A program made the translations under genes and the position numbers. DNA of 64,000 nt from Forficula auricularia (taxonomy: Eukaryota > Arthropoda > Insecta > Dermaptera > Forficulidae): the NCBI GenBank assembly GCA_024734495.1, contig JALMQS010000136.1:744001-808000 (forward strand), in the 5' to 3' direction. Under the pieces are notes generated by a model. It did no database searches, was not told the DNA's origin, and saw nothing but the letters and a program-made list of their open reading frames with translations. Of the stretch, positions 21,727 through 34,706 are shown piece after piece (positions within the stretch are counted from its first letter, which is position 1; each line of letters starts with the position of its first letter).

Positions 21727-22737
21727 GATATGTGATGATACCTACAATTCTTTTCTTTTTATGTATGTGTATATGTGTCTCTCATAATTGATGTAGGAGT
21801 CAGATTATAGTCGATCTAATATATTAATCATAGGTTTTGTTGTATTTTTCACTTTAATAAGTATTATAGTAGATTTTTTTATTTTCTAGATTCCCGATAT
21901 TTTACTTTAAGCTGAGCTAGCTTTTTCAAGTTTATTTATTATTTTTTTTTTATTTCATTTTTCCCTGGGGTCGTTTCATGGCTAGAATTCAAGCAAGTTA
22001 ATTTTCGACGCTTTACTAACCCAATTTTTTAGCTTTAGCGTATTAATTTGTTGCGATTTAAGAGCTCTTGTGGGTATTTATCAATTTTAATTCAAAAGGA
22101 ATATTGATGGCGTATAAGTGGATGTCATGCTTTCTTATAAATAAACCACCCTTCATACTCTTAAGTATCAACAACGATAAGTAATTATTAGAATTGATTT
22201 CGGTCATGACATTATGACAGCAAGTAAACATTAAGTGTTTGTTTATTAGTTTGTAATCAAAGGGCGTAAACATTGACAATAGACGTTGATTAATTTCTCA
22301 AGTAGTTTATTAATTAAGTATCCAACTTAATAGTAACCAGAGTGTTAACAAACTATTTGAGAACAACTAATAATCAAATAAAAATACATTTTTATTCTAT
22401 AGTATAGTGAAAAAAGTTAATTATAGATAAAAATATATTTATTTTTGTAACTAGTTCTGAACTAGATAATATTTTTATTAAATTTAAAAGCTCAGAATTT
22501 GCATTGTTCAATACATAGTAATCAAAAGAACAATAAAATTCTATGTAAAATATTGAAAGACACTTAAACTGACCGATCATCAGATAATATAAAAATTCTA
22601 TATTAATTAAAAATTACATAGTAAAAATGCTTTTATTACATTATAAATAAATTTTTCTAATTGATAATTTTTCAAAGAATTATGAAATTAGTTGGCCCAT
22701 TCCCCACAGGGGAGCAATTTTATTGTTATGGGAGGCA

Positions 22738-23466
22738 ATGCCCGTATGGAAATAAATAGATTTTCGAAATGTTTTTTATATATTTTTTGAAAATATATTA
22801 AAAATATAAAATTTTTGTGTTAAATTTATATAAAGTTTATACTAGAGAGACATAAAAATAATTTTATTTTAAGAATATATAGAAAACATAAACTTTATAT
22901 AAGTGGATATCGATGAGGCAGTCAAAAAAAACAACTTTATATTTTTTGTATTTAAAATGATCAAATATAATATAGTAAAATGAATACATACTTTATATAT
23001 ATATAATAATATTATTAGCATCAAAGTTAAACTTTAATGCTTGAGAATTATTGATCGTGCACACTTGAGTCTAATAAAGATTTTTGAAGAAAATTTTAAT
23101 CCCTACAAAAGCTTAAGTCATTTTTTTCAAATTTTTTTTAAATTGAGTGGACATTGATGAGGCAGTTACAAAATTCAAAAAAAGAAGATAATTTACACTA
23201 TCTTTTTATTCACAAAACCGACTTTTCGGAGGCTATTCCTCCTTCTTCAGGGTTTTGAAAAGTCAGTGAAGGAAATCCAATGAGACATTCCCCTCTGTCT
23301 CCTCTTTCAGTGGCAGTAACAATAATATATTGTATTTCATTCTCAGCAGAATTATAATTTAGTGACTTTATATAAATTTAACACAAAAAATTTATATTTT
23401 TAATATATTTTCAAAAAATATATAAACAACATATTTCGAAAATCTATTTATTTCCATACGGGTTAG
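22738..23466. repeat. Inverted repeat with hammerhead-family segment
   Basis: Outer arms 22738-22835 and 23365-23466 are inverse copies (for example AATCTATTTATTTCCATACG). Within lies a segment (about 22925-23180) repeated inversely at 26990-27245, plus a minus-strand hammerhead-like motif at 23214-23256. Confidence 0.65.
23214..23256 (-). ncRNA. Hammerhead-ribozyme-like motif
   Basis: On minus: stem I AAAACC pairs with GGTTTT over six pairs. Core CTGAAGA, extra A, stem II GGAGG/CCTCC around AATAG, GAA, stem III AAGT (changed from ACGT) and cleavage base C. The stems are perfect; the stem III change may impair it. Confidence 0.6.
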
Positions 23467-24019
23467 AACATGAGCTCGATCTAGTGGTATGTATTTGTGT
23501 TTTATTTTTATTTATTTCAGTTTTAGAAGCATATAACACCAGAAAATCTTTTAAAATGAAAAAAATATGATATTTTGCGGTTGGGAAAATGTGTAATATA
23601 CATTTAAATATGCATTTTTTAGTCTACGTCTTTTACACTTCATCTTAAATTAATTATAATACATTCATTATTTTTGGTTACAATTTTTTTTAAATTTATT
23701 TTTAGCCCTTTTTCTTTTAAAATTAAAAATTAATAAATTATCTTAGGATTTACAAAATAAATAAATAAATAAATAACAGCGAGGAAGAAGGAATAGACCA
23801 AAACAGAAAAGCTCAAAGTAGCTTATTAAATTTAGTTTTAGTTTAAATATAAAAAGCTACAAAATTACTTTATTTGAAAAAATAAAAATTAACAAAATTT
23901 GATAGTAAGTTGCTACAAGATATAAAATACAGTTAAATGAATGTAGAACCATACAAAATATTAATCAACAATTTTTTTAGATATGGTACTATAATGTTTT
24001 TAAATTATGATTGTTCTTT

Positions 24020-24876
24020 GAGGCTCTTGAAAACCTTGGAAACAGATGGAATGTCTTCGTTAGGAAAAAGAAATAAAATTTCTTTATATTCTAACAAATT
24101 TATTTTCATGAAAAACTTATGAGACGTTTCGGCGGATATTCTCACACCATCATCAGTCTACAAGGAAAACATAATCTTAATTACAGTAAATTACTAATCA
24201 CATGTCATTCTCAAGATAAAAGAAGAAAAGAACTCACCCAAACTTTTCATAATATAGTACATATGTCTGTGTAGAATGTCATTTACTTTTTACAGTTAAT
24301 AACATTATAATCAAAAAGCTTGTAATAAAAATAACAAACTAGAAATAATTTTAATTAATTAACCTAAATAAATCAAATAAAAAATCTTCCTTTTTCGTTA
24401 TTTACCTGGAGGTATTTTGTGTGTTAAATGATTATTAATATAGTAGTATGTCAATATCAGTGAATATATCATATATATAAGGAAATGTTTTAAAACTTTT
24501 TAAAGATTTTTTATTTGATTTATTTAGGTTAATTAATTAAAATTATTTCTAATTTGTTATTTTTATTACAAGCTTTTTGATTATAATGTTATTAACTGTA
24601 AAAAGTAAAATGACATTCTACACAGACATATGTACTATATTATGAAAAGCTTGGGTGAGTTATTTTCTTCTTTTACCTTAAGAATGACATGTGATTAGTA
24701 TTTAACTGTAATTAAGATTATGTTTTCCTTGTAGACTGATGATGGTCTGAGAATATCCGCCGAAACGTCTCATAAGTTTTTCATGAAAATAAATTTGTTA
24801 GAATATAAAGAAATTTTATTTCTTTTTCCTAACGAAGACATTCCATCTGTTTCCAAGGTTTTCAAGAGCCTCAAAA
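24020..24876. repeat. Head-to-head hammerhead palindrome F, the largest
   Basis: Arms 24020-24395 and 24495-24876 are inverse copies of about 375-380 bp with few differences. Motifs at 24119-24160 (minus) and 24733-24773 (plus) have intact CTGATGA, GAA and ACGT. The tails run to GAGGCTCTTGAAAACCTTGG and its inverse. No coding frame. Confidence 0.8.
24733..24773 (+). ncRNA. Hammerhead-ribozyme-like motif
   Basis: Core CTGATGA at 24736-24742, extra T, a stem II that starts GG and closes CC, GAA at 24762-24764, stem III ACGT, cleavage base C at 24769. Stem I has only two pairs. The left-arm copy allows a longer stem II (GGTG/CGCC). Confidence 0.5.
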
Positions 24877-24889
24877 AAAACACCACAAT

Positions 24890-26730
24890 TATAACAATTT
24901 TTTTTGCTAGGGTTTCAATCTGTGACGTGTTCCGAAACCTTGTTGGTATTTATCAATTCTAGTCCAAGAGGATGGCGAGTGAATTAAATGTTTTCTTATA
25001 AATAAACCATATATGTATAATAATAGTAGTTAAATTTTAACCATGATTTTGCCTGCTTTGGGAACATACCATATATAAATGATAAATAATTATAAATTAT
25101 GTATTGGAAGGCTCATTTGATCATTCCCAGTGCTAGCGTCTGCTGAGGTTGTCTAAATACAGGCGTTGCCATCAAGTGCTGCCATCTGTTAAACTCAAAG
25201 CGGTCAAATTTATACTTATTCTCTCACGTTATACGAGTCATATCAAACGTACCTATAGATTACAAGTATTAAATATATTATATATATCTTTTTTTTAACA
25301 AAAATGTTTTTATTTTCAAATTTAAAGATCTCAGCATCGATTACATACTTATATTAAAAAAAAAAATAAAAAATAAACAAATTACTATCTGAACTGACAA
25401 TACATTATACTACGAGAGAATTGCGATTCTCTAAGGATAAAAACTTGAAAATAAAAAAATAAAATACACTAGTAAAAAGAGAGATTTTACTAGCGTGATT
25501 TTTTTCCTTTTATATAGTGAGAAAATGTTAAAAAAACATAAAAAATAAATAGAGATAATAAAAAGTTAAAGTATTTTTTAAGCCTAATTTCTTTTTATCT
25601 TTTTTTTTTAAATAGGGTTGTGTTTATTATATAGTACAACTTCCCCAAAAACAATTCTTTATATGAAAGAACTTCGACGGCTCAGAAATGCGGCAAGGAT
25701 GAATTTTAAACTGACACAGATATTTTCAAGTGAATTTCAAAGCAAATATTAAAGCACTTATAGAAATTTGGGAAAATTATGATTGAAGGACCTCGGAAGT
25801 TAAGGGACACGTGAAGAAATGAATTTTTTTGGTTTAACAACATGCAGTATTGTTGACTTATTACAGCCATCCAATTTGGACAGAAATTATAGTCTCTACT
25901 TGAAGCTACTCGAACTTTCAACCTTTTATCTCGATTAGAATTTCAACGAATATACCACTTAGGGTATAGCGTATAGGATTATAATAAAAAAATCTCCATT
26001 TATTTTCTTTGTTGTTTGTTCTCTCTTTTAATAGAATTATATCAAATAATAGTCTGAATAGGATGAATAATAAATAAATGAATGGAAATTTGATGAATTT
26101 GTTTGAATAAAATATTTATTTTGTAAAATCAATTAATCTCGAAAATAATACTCCAAATATTATTATTAGCATTAATCGAAATGAAAGCTTAAATATAAAT
26201 TGTGAATCGGAAATTATAATAAATCATTCTTATTTAGAATTGTCTTTTATTCAATAGAATAAATTCACTCAAATATCTCTCACAAAAGTTTATTTATTTA
26301 TTTTATTTACTAAAATCCTTTATATTTAAATATTATTTTCACCCTCAATAAATTTATGATATTGAAAGTTTTTTTTTCGAATATCATTTGAGATTATTTT
26401 AATGGCTTATTTTAATATTTTGGCTCAAATAAACTTAACATAAGCTTTATATATTCGCATTTTTGGAATGACTCTAAGCCATGAAAGCTTTAGATAAAAA
26501 ATCAGGCCAAACATATATTAGAGTGTTTCATTTTAGGGCAACATTTTTTTCTGTCAAAGCTGAGAAAATGATAATTTATAGAAGAAAAAAATATTCCCGC
26601 TCGGAAAAATTTCTAAGTCAATTAAGGGTTTAGCTGATATGAAAAATACGATTTCCCATTTAATTAACATGGGGAAAAAGATTTTCAGTTTCAACTTGAT
26701 TTTTCAGTATTTATCATTTTTAATGAGATT
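24890..26730. other. No clear feature
   Basis: AT-rich. A small block GTTGCCATCAAGTGCTGCC near 25155 is GC-richer and may be a repeat fragment. If the Ig gene model holds, this lies downstream of the Ig exon, probably in an intron. Confidence 0.4.
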
Positions 26731-26739
26731 AAATAATTT

Positions 26740-27245
26740 TTGGAGACGGACTGATAAGTGAATTGAATGGGTATTGATAAGGCAGTCCGAAATTCAAAAA
26801 AATAAGAAAATTTATACTATCTTTTTATTGATAAACCGACATTTCGTAGGCTTATTCCCTCGTTCTTCAGGGTTTTGAAAAGTCAGTGTCAAATTGGATT
26901 TCCTTCACTGACTTTTCAAAACCTTGAAGAAGAGGGGAATAAGCCTCCGAAACGTCGGTTTATGAATAAAAAAATAGTTTAAATTATCTTCTTTTTTTGA
27001 ATTTTGTACTGCCTCATCAATGTCCACTCAATTTAAAAAAAAATTTGAAAAAAATGACTTAAGCTTTTGTAGGGATTAAAATTTTCTTCAAAAAACTTTA
27101 TTAGACTCAAGTGTGCACGATCATTAACTTAAGTTTACCTTTGATGCTAATAATATTATTAATAATAATATTATATATATAAAGTATGTATTCATTTTAC
27201 TATATTATATTTGATCATTTTAAATACAAAAATATAAAGTAAAGC
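26740..27245. repeat. Hammerhead palindrome G
   Basis: A minus motif at 26832-26876 and a plus motif at 26918-26962 flank a short centre (GTCAGTG). The plus core begins T instead of C (TTGAAGA). The right tail contains the segment inverse to 22925-23180, ending near 27245. Confidence 0.6.
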
Positions 27246-27720
27246 TCCGGTAATTAAGTCTGAGAGTACCTCAAATAACAAAAAACTCAGATTATACTGA
27301 AAGAAAAACAAAGCATAAAGTAATATTTAAATAAATGTTTCATGAATACACCTGTTGTCAAGAGTTAATATTGTTTTGGAAAGTAACTCCTTTGTCTTAA
27401 GGTAATTTTTAGTCTCGGTCGCACAACGGTCTTATAGATGCGTACTTTTGCTTCCGTTCCCAGAAACCTGTTTGACCAAACCGTTTCATTTAGGCATCCT
27501 GATATTTTAGACGACTTAATAGATTGGAGTCTGACTTCCTCGCAACGCTTTTGGACCTGGTTTTCTGAACGCCTAGATAGCTAAAGGTATTGCTAATTTT
27601 GTAAATTACTATTATTTATTATTTTTTATTCATTATACAGATTCGCTCACAACTGGTAGACCATCCTCAGCAGTAAATGTCGTATTAGTTTCAGGATATT
27701 GTCAATATAAACACTTCATC

Positions 27721-28448
27721 TTTTTACTTTACCATACAGAGTATGGTTAAAAAAATTGAGCGAAACCATGTCATTTCGCTCTACAAAAAGCTCTAATAAG
27801 TGAACAACGAAAAAATTATATTTTTCGAGATAACAATTGGTTTTTCAAAATGTCTGTTAGTTAGTCTGTGCGTTACCAAATTTTTGTGGACGAGCTAGAT
27901 CAACAACTAGTGTGAATATCGAAACCAAATTTCACACGTAGTTTTAGTCCATTGATATTAAGAGCTGATTAGATTTTGGTGCATATCGATCTTAAATTAA
28001 GGGGTGGAGGGTGGTTAAAAATTAAAAATCTAGGCCATTGAGCAAACTTAACCAAATTTTGGATACATAATCAGTGGACCCCAGAAATCTAAAAATGCAA
28101 AAACAAACCGCCTAAATGGGGGGAGGGTAGGGTCAAAAATGGAAAATCTAGGCTCTTGTACCAAACTCAACCAAATTATATATACATAATCAGTGGGACC
28201 CAGAAGTCTAAAAATGCAAAAACTAACCGCCCAAAGGTGGGGGGGGGTGTAGAGTCAAAAATGGAAAATCTAGGACCTTGTGCCAAACTCAAACAAATTT
28301 TGGATACATAATCAGTGGGCCCCCAGGAGTCTAAAAATGGAAAAACTAACCCCCATCCCCTACATGATTATAAATAATTTTATTAAATATTAAATATAAG
28401 TGAGGGGCCAGGTTGTATGATAAAGTCAAGTGGATGGCCACATCAGAA
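27721..28448. mobile_element. Dispersed repeat Z, copy 1
   Basis: Begins TTTTTACTTTACCATACAG and ends with TTGTATGATAAAGTCAAGTG; the 13-bp ACTTTACCATACA is inverted at the far end in copy 3. The interior has ACGAGCTAG, TTTCACACGTAGTTTT, then several modules of about 90-100 bp with TCAACCAAATTTT, ATACATAATCAGTGG and G-rich runs. No coding frame. The class is unknown. Confidence 0.65.
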
Positions 28449-28764
28449 CTCGTCAGCTTATTTCATTTGTTTTCAAACATAATACATTCATATCTAGACA
28501 ATCCTTCTTTTAGTTGATTATAATATCTTGATTTTTTCTGTCTATTTTCAATAATAAAAATTAAACAATTTGAACGCTTGTCTATTGTTTAATTTTAAAT
28601 GTAGTATCACTTCCACACATGTGGACATCAGTCAGTATTTGTCAAAGCGGATATCATTGTTGTACATTAACTGTTTTTGCTCTAAAAACTATCGTTAGAA
28701 TCAGTATATTTTATGTGGGGCCCGAGAGAATTTAATTTCTTCAAATATGGACCAAGGATGCCAA

Positions 28765-28793
28765 AAGTTTGGACACCCTTGATCTAAATAGTA
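28765..28793. repeat. Possible hAT end
   Basis: CCAAAAGTTTGGACACCCTTG resembles the right terminus of some hAT elements (inverse CAAGGGTGTCCAAAC). No left partner was located. Confidence 0.25.
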
Positions 28794-29098
28794 CCTACTA
28801 TCCAACTTAGTAATTTTCATATCTAGAAAACTATTTGCATAGATGTATGAATTTGTTTTTATGGAAACTAATGTATTAAATATTTTTAAAGCATCTACAC
28901 TATTTTATCGTAAAAGAGTGCAATGAAAATTTATGTATATACGAATATTTTCCATATAAAAAAATATATATATCAACATGATATTATCCAGAAACTCAAT
29001 AATTTATACTTGAAAGTGAAATATTATAATATTTATCTTCCATCCGCCATCTTCACCTGCCAAGAAGTAATAAATATATTTAAAACACTATTTCTTAC

Positions 29099-29211
29099 CG
29101 TTTTATCTGATAAAAGGCCGACGTAACAGTCCAAGGTAACATTGATTCCGACGATTGCAGTAATATTTAAGGTTTCATCGCCTTCCTCGAAAAATGGACC
29201 TGATCGAGCAC
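29099..29211 (-). CDS. Immunoglobulin-domain exon, Dpr/zig-8-like
   Basis: Probable internal exon of a neuronal cell-surface Ig protein. On minus the sequence runs from acceptor TTTCAG (29212-29217) to donor GTAAG (29094-29098). The 113 bases leave two bases completing the previous codon, then 37 codons and a codon-end boundary. The peptide includes SGPFFEEGDETLNIT and VTLDCYVGLLSDKT: the A-to-C strand region of an Ig domain with its first Cys. In Dpr/DIP and zig-8 proteins a LSDKT-type stretch is normally followed by a V-[ST]-W motif, which would start the next exon. I found neither that exon nor the second Cys downstream on minus. N-glycosylation sequons NIT and NVT are present. Ig identity is fairly sure; Dpr/zig-8 membership is inferred from the short peptide. 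Confidence 0.7.
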
Positions 29212-29544
29212 CTGAAATCAGAATGTTATAAAAATTTTAATTTTAAATTTAATTTTTAGCTTACCGATTGTATGTAAAGTTTTATTTTGCATAATCGTGT
29301 ATTTTCATAGAATTTATCAAATTTGATATTTTATATTGAATCTGTAAATTCTAGAGCCACCCGGCAGTCAGGTTTTTCCAGTGCGTACCTACTAATAATA
29401 ATATTTATTTTAAATACATTTTAATTTTCATTCGGACCAGCAAGCTAACTAAAAATATTTTAATAAAATCCAAAAGATTTTTTTAAATTGAATGAATTAT
29501 TTTGATTAATTTTCTTGTCAGTTGGAATATTTGGTTATCATTAC

Positions 29545-29965
29545 ATTAAATTAAGTGGATATTGATGAGGCAGTCCAAAAAAAGAAGAAGATAATTTACA
29601 CTATCTTTCCATTCATAAAACCGACGTTTCGGAGGCTATTCCCTCCTTATTCAGGGTTTTGAAAAGTCAGTGAAGGAAATCCAATGCGGCATTCCCTCTG
29701 TCTCCTCTTTCAGTGCCAGTAACAATAATATCTTGTATTTCATTCTCAGCAGAATTATAATGTAATAATAATCATTATTACATTATAATTCTGCTGAGAA
29801 TGAGAATACAAGATATTATTGTTACATTATAATTCTGCTGAGAATGAAATACAAGATATTATTGTTACTGCCACTGAAAGAAGAGACGTCAGTTTTATGA
29901 ATAAAAAGATAGTGTAAATTATCTTCTTCTTTTTTTGGACTGCCTCATCAATATCCACTTAATTC
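29545..29965. repeat. Hammerhead palindrome H
   Basis: Outer ends TTAAGTGGATATTGATGAGG and the inverse at about 29943-29962. A minus hammerhead-like motif lies at 29617-29660, with stem I AAAACC/GGTTTT but core CTGAATA (the essential G changed). The plus copy near 29880-29895 lost its core. The centre has three copies of a unit containing TTATAATTCTGCTGAGAATG. Confidence 0.7.
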
Positions 29966-30319
29966 ACTTATCAGTCCGTCTCCAAAAATTGCTCCAATCT
30001 TATTACATTAAATATTGAATATGACAAAAATTTTTATGATTATAGATGATTTAATTTTCTAGAATGAGTGGTTTTCATTTTATGAAGGAAAAACTGAGAT
30101 TTTTTAAAAAAATAGATCATTTCTTGTCCGGAAAATTCTAGATATCTATAAATCTAAGAGTTTTATCAAAAAAGTGGTGCAAGTAAACGTTCAAGTCAAT
30201 AAAACTTCCTAGAGAATGAGATAGGAATCAAGTTTCTAGGATGAGAGATTTTTATTTTTATCAAGGAAAAACTGAAATTTTTTGCAAGAAATTCGAGTTT
30301 TTCAAAACTTCAATCTAAT

Positions 30320-30460
30320 TGCGGTACGGGTTACCATTATCCAATTAAGATAAAACTTTGTTTAAATTGTAGGAAATTTAATCTAGTTTAAAAATGTATA
30401 GAATGGTATTTGTCGAAAACATGCTCCATCATGATCGAAATGGGAAAATAGGCCAAAAAA
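30320..30460. repeat. Second copy of the 10.2-10.7 kb repeat
   Basis: Inverse match to the loop and inner arm of the palindrome at 10181-10765 (for example AATCTAGTTTAAAAATGTAT and AATGGGAAAA). It shows that this is a dispersed family. Confidence 0.6.
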
Positions 30461-31017
30461 ATAAGAAATTTACTTATGAAAAAAGAGTGGTATTATTATT
30501 TATTGCACTCTCTATCTGGTAAAGGGTACTCGATCTATAATGAGGCCCGCTTCTTAATTTCCGGCAAATTGAATAAACTATAAAAAATTATACAAATTCT
30601 TTTTAAAAAGCCAATATTAAATCAATTTTTAATTTAAATTCATGAAAAAGAAAGATAATGGTCGCAAGTGACACCTCAGGGTTTAATAAACCACACGAAT
30701 AAATTTCAAATTGATATTCAAATTTAGATGGGCTAATTGGAAAACTTGAATTATTTCTAAAGTTCAAAAAATCCAATAGCGATTTTCTTTTTTTTAATTA
30801 GGATTTGGAGTTAGTGGAAAGGATTTTTAGGAATTTAATCTTAGAACATTGGTTAATTATACTAATAAAAAAGGGTTATATAGAAAGATAATTTGTACAG
30901 AGATTTTGAAATTAACTAAAATAAATAACTACTAACTATATTCGGAATGTATTATTGAAATGAAAAAAAATAAAATTATTTTAGATATTACAACGGATAT
31001 GAAAATTCTCCACCTAT

Positions 31018-31110
31018 CAAACAATAATAATAATAATTTAATGCGTAAAACCAAGTTTTAGGAAAATAATTTCAGCTAAAAATGTTAAATCAATAAAGAT
31101 AGATCGAGCA
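31018..31110. repeat. Copy of the 7.5 kb repeat
   Basis: Matches 7505-7600 in the same orientation, with AATAATAATAATTTAATG, AGTTTTAGGAAAATAATTTC and ATCAATAA-AGATAGA-type text. A fragment of a dispersed element. Confidence 0.6.
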
Positions 31111-31167
31111 TCTAAAATTATTTTATTTAAAAATCTTTGATAAACATTTTTTATTTAATTGTTCAGG

Positions 31168-31395
31168 TGGGCGAGACTCTCCCCACCCTCCCTCGAAGGC
31201 CACCTCTCCTCCGGAACTCGTGCGGCTCCGATACTAGTCGGGTGGCCTGAGGAGGGGGCCGCCGATGGCTATATAAGTAATTTTCCGCTTGGGAATGGCT
31301 GGTCGGGATTTGGGACGGAAAGACTCTACTTGCATGGATTTACGCTTAGCTCCGCGAGGCCCTGGCCTAGGGCGGCATATTTTTTGGTGCGCTAA
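31168..31395 (+). other. GC-rich island with open frame
   Basis: A sharply GC-richer block in AT-rich surroundings, preceded by an acceptor-like TTAATTGTTCAG (31156-31167). Plus frame 31159-31395 is open: GHLSSGTRAAPILVGWPEE near its start, ending TAA. No domain is recognised and no donor is needed if it is terminal. It could be a fragment of an unknown mobile element, since GGCCCTGGCCTAGGGCGGC near 31360 looks like a transposon end. Confidence 0.3.
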
Positions 31396-31907
31396 AATTT
31401 TAGAGGCTGCACAATTTAAAGAACGATTAAAATTTAAAAATCGATTCGGCTTAGTTTTACTGTAATTGTATGAACAAATCTCAGTAAAGTTTTTAAAGTA
31501 ATTATTAAATTGTTAAACAAAAAGTTTCTTAAGAATTTTTTTTTAAACACATCATATCTCGGCACGGCAGTGTAGAGTAATATTTAAAAAGCTATAAATT
31601 GCAAACAATAAATCTTATGAACCCAAATAATTTTTTGTATAAAATTAAATTATCTTGATTAAAATTCATCATAGTATTGTGTACCAAATAGGGTTAGGCT
31701 CGTAAATGTTAAAATTTATCTAAAGTATAGAAAATTTTTCAAAATTTTCCTTACTTTATTTAAAATGTTTCATCAAGTATCCACACCATTCTCATTTAAC
31801 AAAAAAGTCAAATTTATCTTAAAGTTTGGGTATAAACGCCCGTATCGTTAACAATGAATGATACTGTTTATTAAGGGAGTTTTTTATAGCTGTAGTAATT
31901 TATTTGT

Positions 31908-32105
31908 TTAGGTTTAAAATAAGAGACGTGCAGCTTCAATTTTTTCTTTTTTATTTATTTCTCCAATTCCCACTAACGTTTCGGCCATTGGTTATGGCTC
32001 TGAGAATGGCCATAACCAATGGCCGAAACGTTAGTGGAATTGAGAAATAAAATAAAAAGAAAAAATTGAAGCTACCGTCTCTTATTTTAAACCTAAACAA
32101 ATAAT
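31908..32105. repeat. Head-to-head hammerhead palindrome I
   Basis: An almost perfect hairpin with arms of about 97 bp around 32002. The plus motif at 31997-32036 has GGCCAT/ATGGCC stem II, GAA and ACGT but core CTGAGAA, so an essential position is altered. The outer ends are TTGTTTAGGTTTAAAATAAG and its inverse. Confidence 0.75.
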
Positions 32106-32109
32106 GATA

Positions 32110-32952
32110 CTATAAAAAAATAGAGGAAATTTTTCGACTGGCATGGGTAAGTAATTGAGAAAATATATTTAAGAATAATAAATAAATTGTAATTTTTAAT
32201 TATTTAATGGAAAAAATTAACACAATTCGATCCCTAGATCTTTGGTATTAATTTTATCTTAGTAATTACACCACTTGAGCACAGGCACAACAAATGATAA
32301 TAGCAGTTGACAACGATTCCAGATATAATAGTAACTGAAACCTTGTTTTGTGTTATAAAATTTTTTGCAATTAAAAAAAAATATAAATTCAATTTTAAAT
32401 CTATTTTCCAAAAATTTATTTTTTCGAAAAATGAGAAACCACAAAAGTTTTATTTTATTTCTTATTTATAATGAGATCATATAGAAATCAATATAAATAA
32501 ACCAATCATTTTATTAAACACTCTTTAATGTTAAGATGAACAATGTCAGATGAAAAAATGATTGATTTCGTTTTTTTTTTGTTATTTTTAAAAAAATATT
32601 GAATAAATTATTAGAAAAAGATTTATTGCTCATTCAACGTTGTCATTTAAAAAAAAAATATCCCTAAGGATAAGGGCGAGGAAAGATAGAAAGAAAGAAT
32701 GGGTGTAGGGATGATAAAGTTGCTGATCTGCAGGAAGGAATGGAAAGGATGTTTGTTTGTTCAGTGTAGCTGGTCTTCAGGGATTTCAGGGACTGGGGTA
32801 GCTGGTTGGTCATGGAATCGGCTAGTAAATCTGACAAGTAATAAACTATATTATGGATATAAATTAAATATTACTTCAATTCCAGGGACATAAATAAAAA
32901 TAATAAAAATAAACGATAATTTTCGATATTTTTTATTTAAGAGTAAAAACAT

Positions 32953-33001
<49 letters not shown>

Positions 33002-33260
33002 GATGTATTTTGATGAAGAAACAATACTTTAATTTATTTGAAAAATTACCCTATTAATTTTGCAGAGAATTAAAATAAATTTGATTTATTATTAAATTCA
33101 ATCACGATACATTATTTTATTTAGAAATAGTCGTAAAAAATAATTTAGTGATTAAAATTAAAGTGATATATTCTTAGAGTAGAAAAATTATTAAATTTTA
33201 TTAAATGAAGCAACACGATCATTATATAACTAGCAAATACGAATACGAAAAAATAGTGAA
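32110..33260. other. No feature except microsatellite
   Basis: AT-rich filler with the TA run at 32950-33002. The open frame at 32699-32893 on plus has no recognised domain. Confidence 0.4.
32950..33002. repeat. (TA)n microsatellite
   Basis: A near-pure TA dinucleotide run with one TGTA interruption. Confidence 0.95.
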
Positions 33261-33269
33261 ATTATTTAA

Positions 33270-33847
33270 GGAGGTCCTTTCGCCGCCAATGTTAAATAAA
33301 AAATATTAGATTATAACTATAACTTAATTTTTATAATTGTTTAAGTCTCTACTCTATGCTTTGGTGAAGTTTGAATCACACATAGTGAGCAAATTTTTGA
33401 AAACAAATTTTTGTAAAACATTTTCTCCAAGTCTTATGGAAAATTAAGATCTTGACACTTTCTCTTGAATTATACTACTATTAGTTGAATAGATAAAGTT
33501 AAAAAAAAATTGAAAACTTACGAGTTTCTTTTTTGATAAAATATACATTGCAGAGAATTTCTAGAAATTTTTTGCAAAAATCACATGAATGCTATGTTTG
33601 GATGTAAACATAAACAGTAGAAATACAACGCATTGCCAAATCATACAAGAGTTATTATCAGCTGATTTGAATAAATCAAACTAACTTTTGTATTTAATTA
33701 TTTTTTTATAATTGTTTTTATTTCAAACATTTACGGCTTTCATACTATTTATTTTTAATTCTATTATTTTTCATTTGTATTTTAACTTATTTTATTAAAT
33801 ATTAGACACTACACTTCTTTTGACTCAACTGGAGCGAAAGGACCTCC
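33270..33847. mobile_element. TTAA-flanked TIR element, family T1, copy 1
   Basis: Flanked by TTAA on both sides (33266-33269 and 33848-33851). TIRs GGAGGTCCTTTCGC and the inverse GCGAAAGGACCTCC. 578 bp, no coding frame. A second full copy is at 48900-49515. TTAA targets are used by piggyBac, Kolobok and Sola3 elements; the GG start does not settle which. Confidence 0.88.
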
Positions 33848-34505
33848 TTAATAAAAATTTTAGCTAAATTTTAAAATGTTCCTAAATTAAGATTAATATT
33901 TTTATCCACTATAATGAAAATGAAAATCAAAACAAAAATCTATTAAAAGATATTTATATTCAAATAGCTATTACTTTGCAAACAATACAAATTTAGAATT
34001 GAGACCCAAGTATTGTATTGTGTCAAATAAAACCATCTTTAATAAATTTAGGTCGTAAAAAATAAATTTACCTAATACTTTGAAAATGAACAAATCTATT
34101 ATCAAAACTAATAATGATAGTATTGAAAACTATGAAAATAATGGTCTTAGAGATCAAATTATCTAGAAGAAAGCTCATTAATTAAGGGAATTAGGAAAGA
34201 GTGTTTGAATATATAGTAGATCGGTATATTAATGCAAAATTTAAGAAACTGTTCTAGAGAAAAGAAAAGAAAATTTTCGTTCTTAGAAAAGAAAAGAAAA
34301 ATTTTCGTTCTAATTTATTTATTTATTTATTTATTTAAGCATTACCAAATCTCAGAGTTGGGGTTTGGTGCTCATACATTTACATATATTATTATTATTT
34401 GTTGCGTTTGGACCCTTTGGGATCACGCAAAGCTTGATGTTTCTTTCTGGTTGGACACCTTCCACGCCTCTATCTTTTTCCGGAACGTGTTATCGAGTTC
34501 CATGG

Positions 34506-34706
34506 TCAGGTAATTTTTCCTGGCCGGATGAGTGTGTTGATGTTAAAGGCGCCCAGGTATGAATGGATTTTGGTGTTATTCTTCCATTGTTTCTTCCTTG
34601 ACTTCGTGATGGTCCGGATCCCCCAGAATCTGAATGCCTGGTTGCCACTCGAGGGTGGGTGGATCGTTACCACCTGTACATGTTGTTTTTGCATCTCACG
34701 ATTCAT
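34506..34706 (-). pseudogene. Possible LINE endonuclease fragment
   Basis: On minus, 66 codons include LGAFNINTLIRPGKIT just before a stop. That stretch resembles the start of the endonuclease domain of LINE reverse-transcribing elements (the WNVRTL...GK motif). Upstream residues are basic and unordered. Neither catalytic endonuclease motifs nor reverse transcriptase follow, so at best it is a small 5' fragment. The surrounding 34340-34900 block is GC-richer than average, which supports a transposon origin. Based on one short motif only. Confidence 0.3.
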
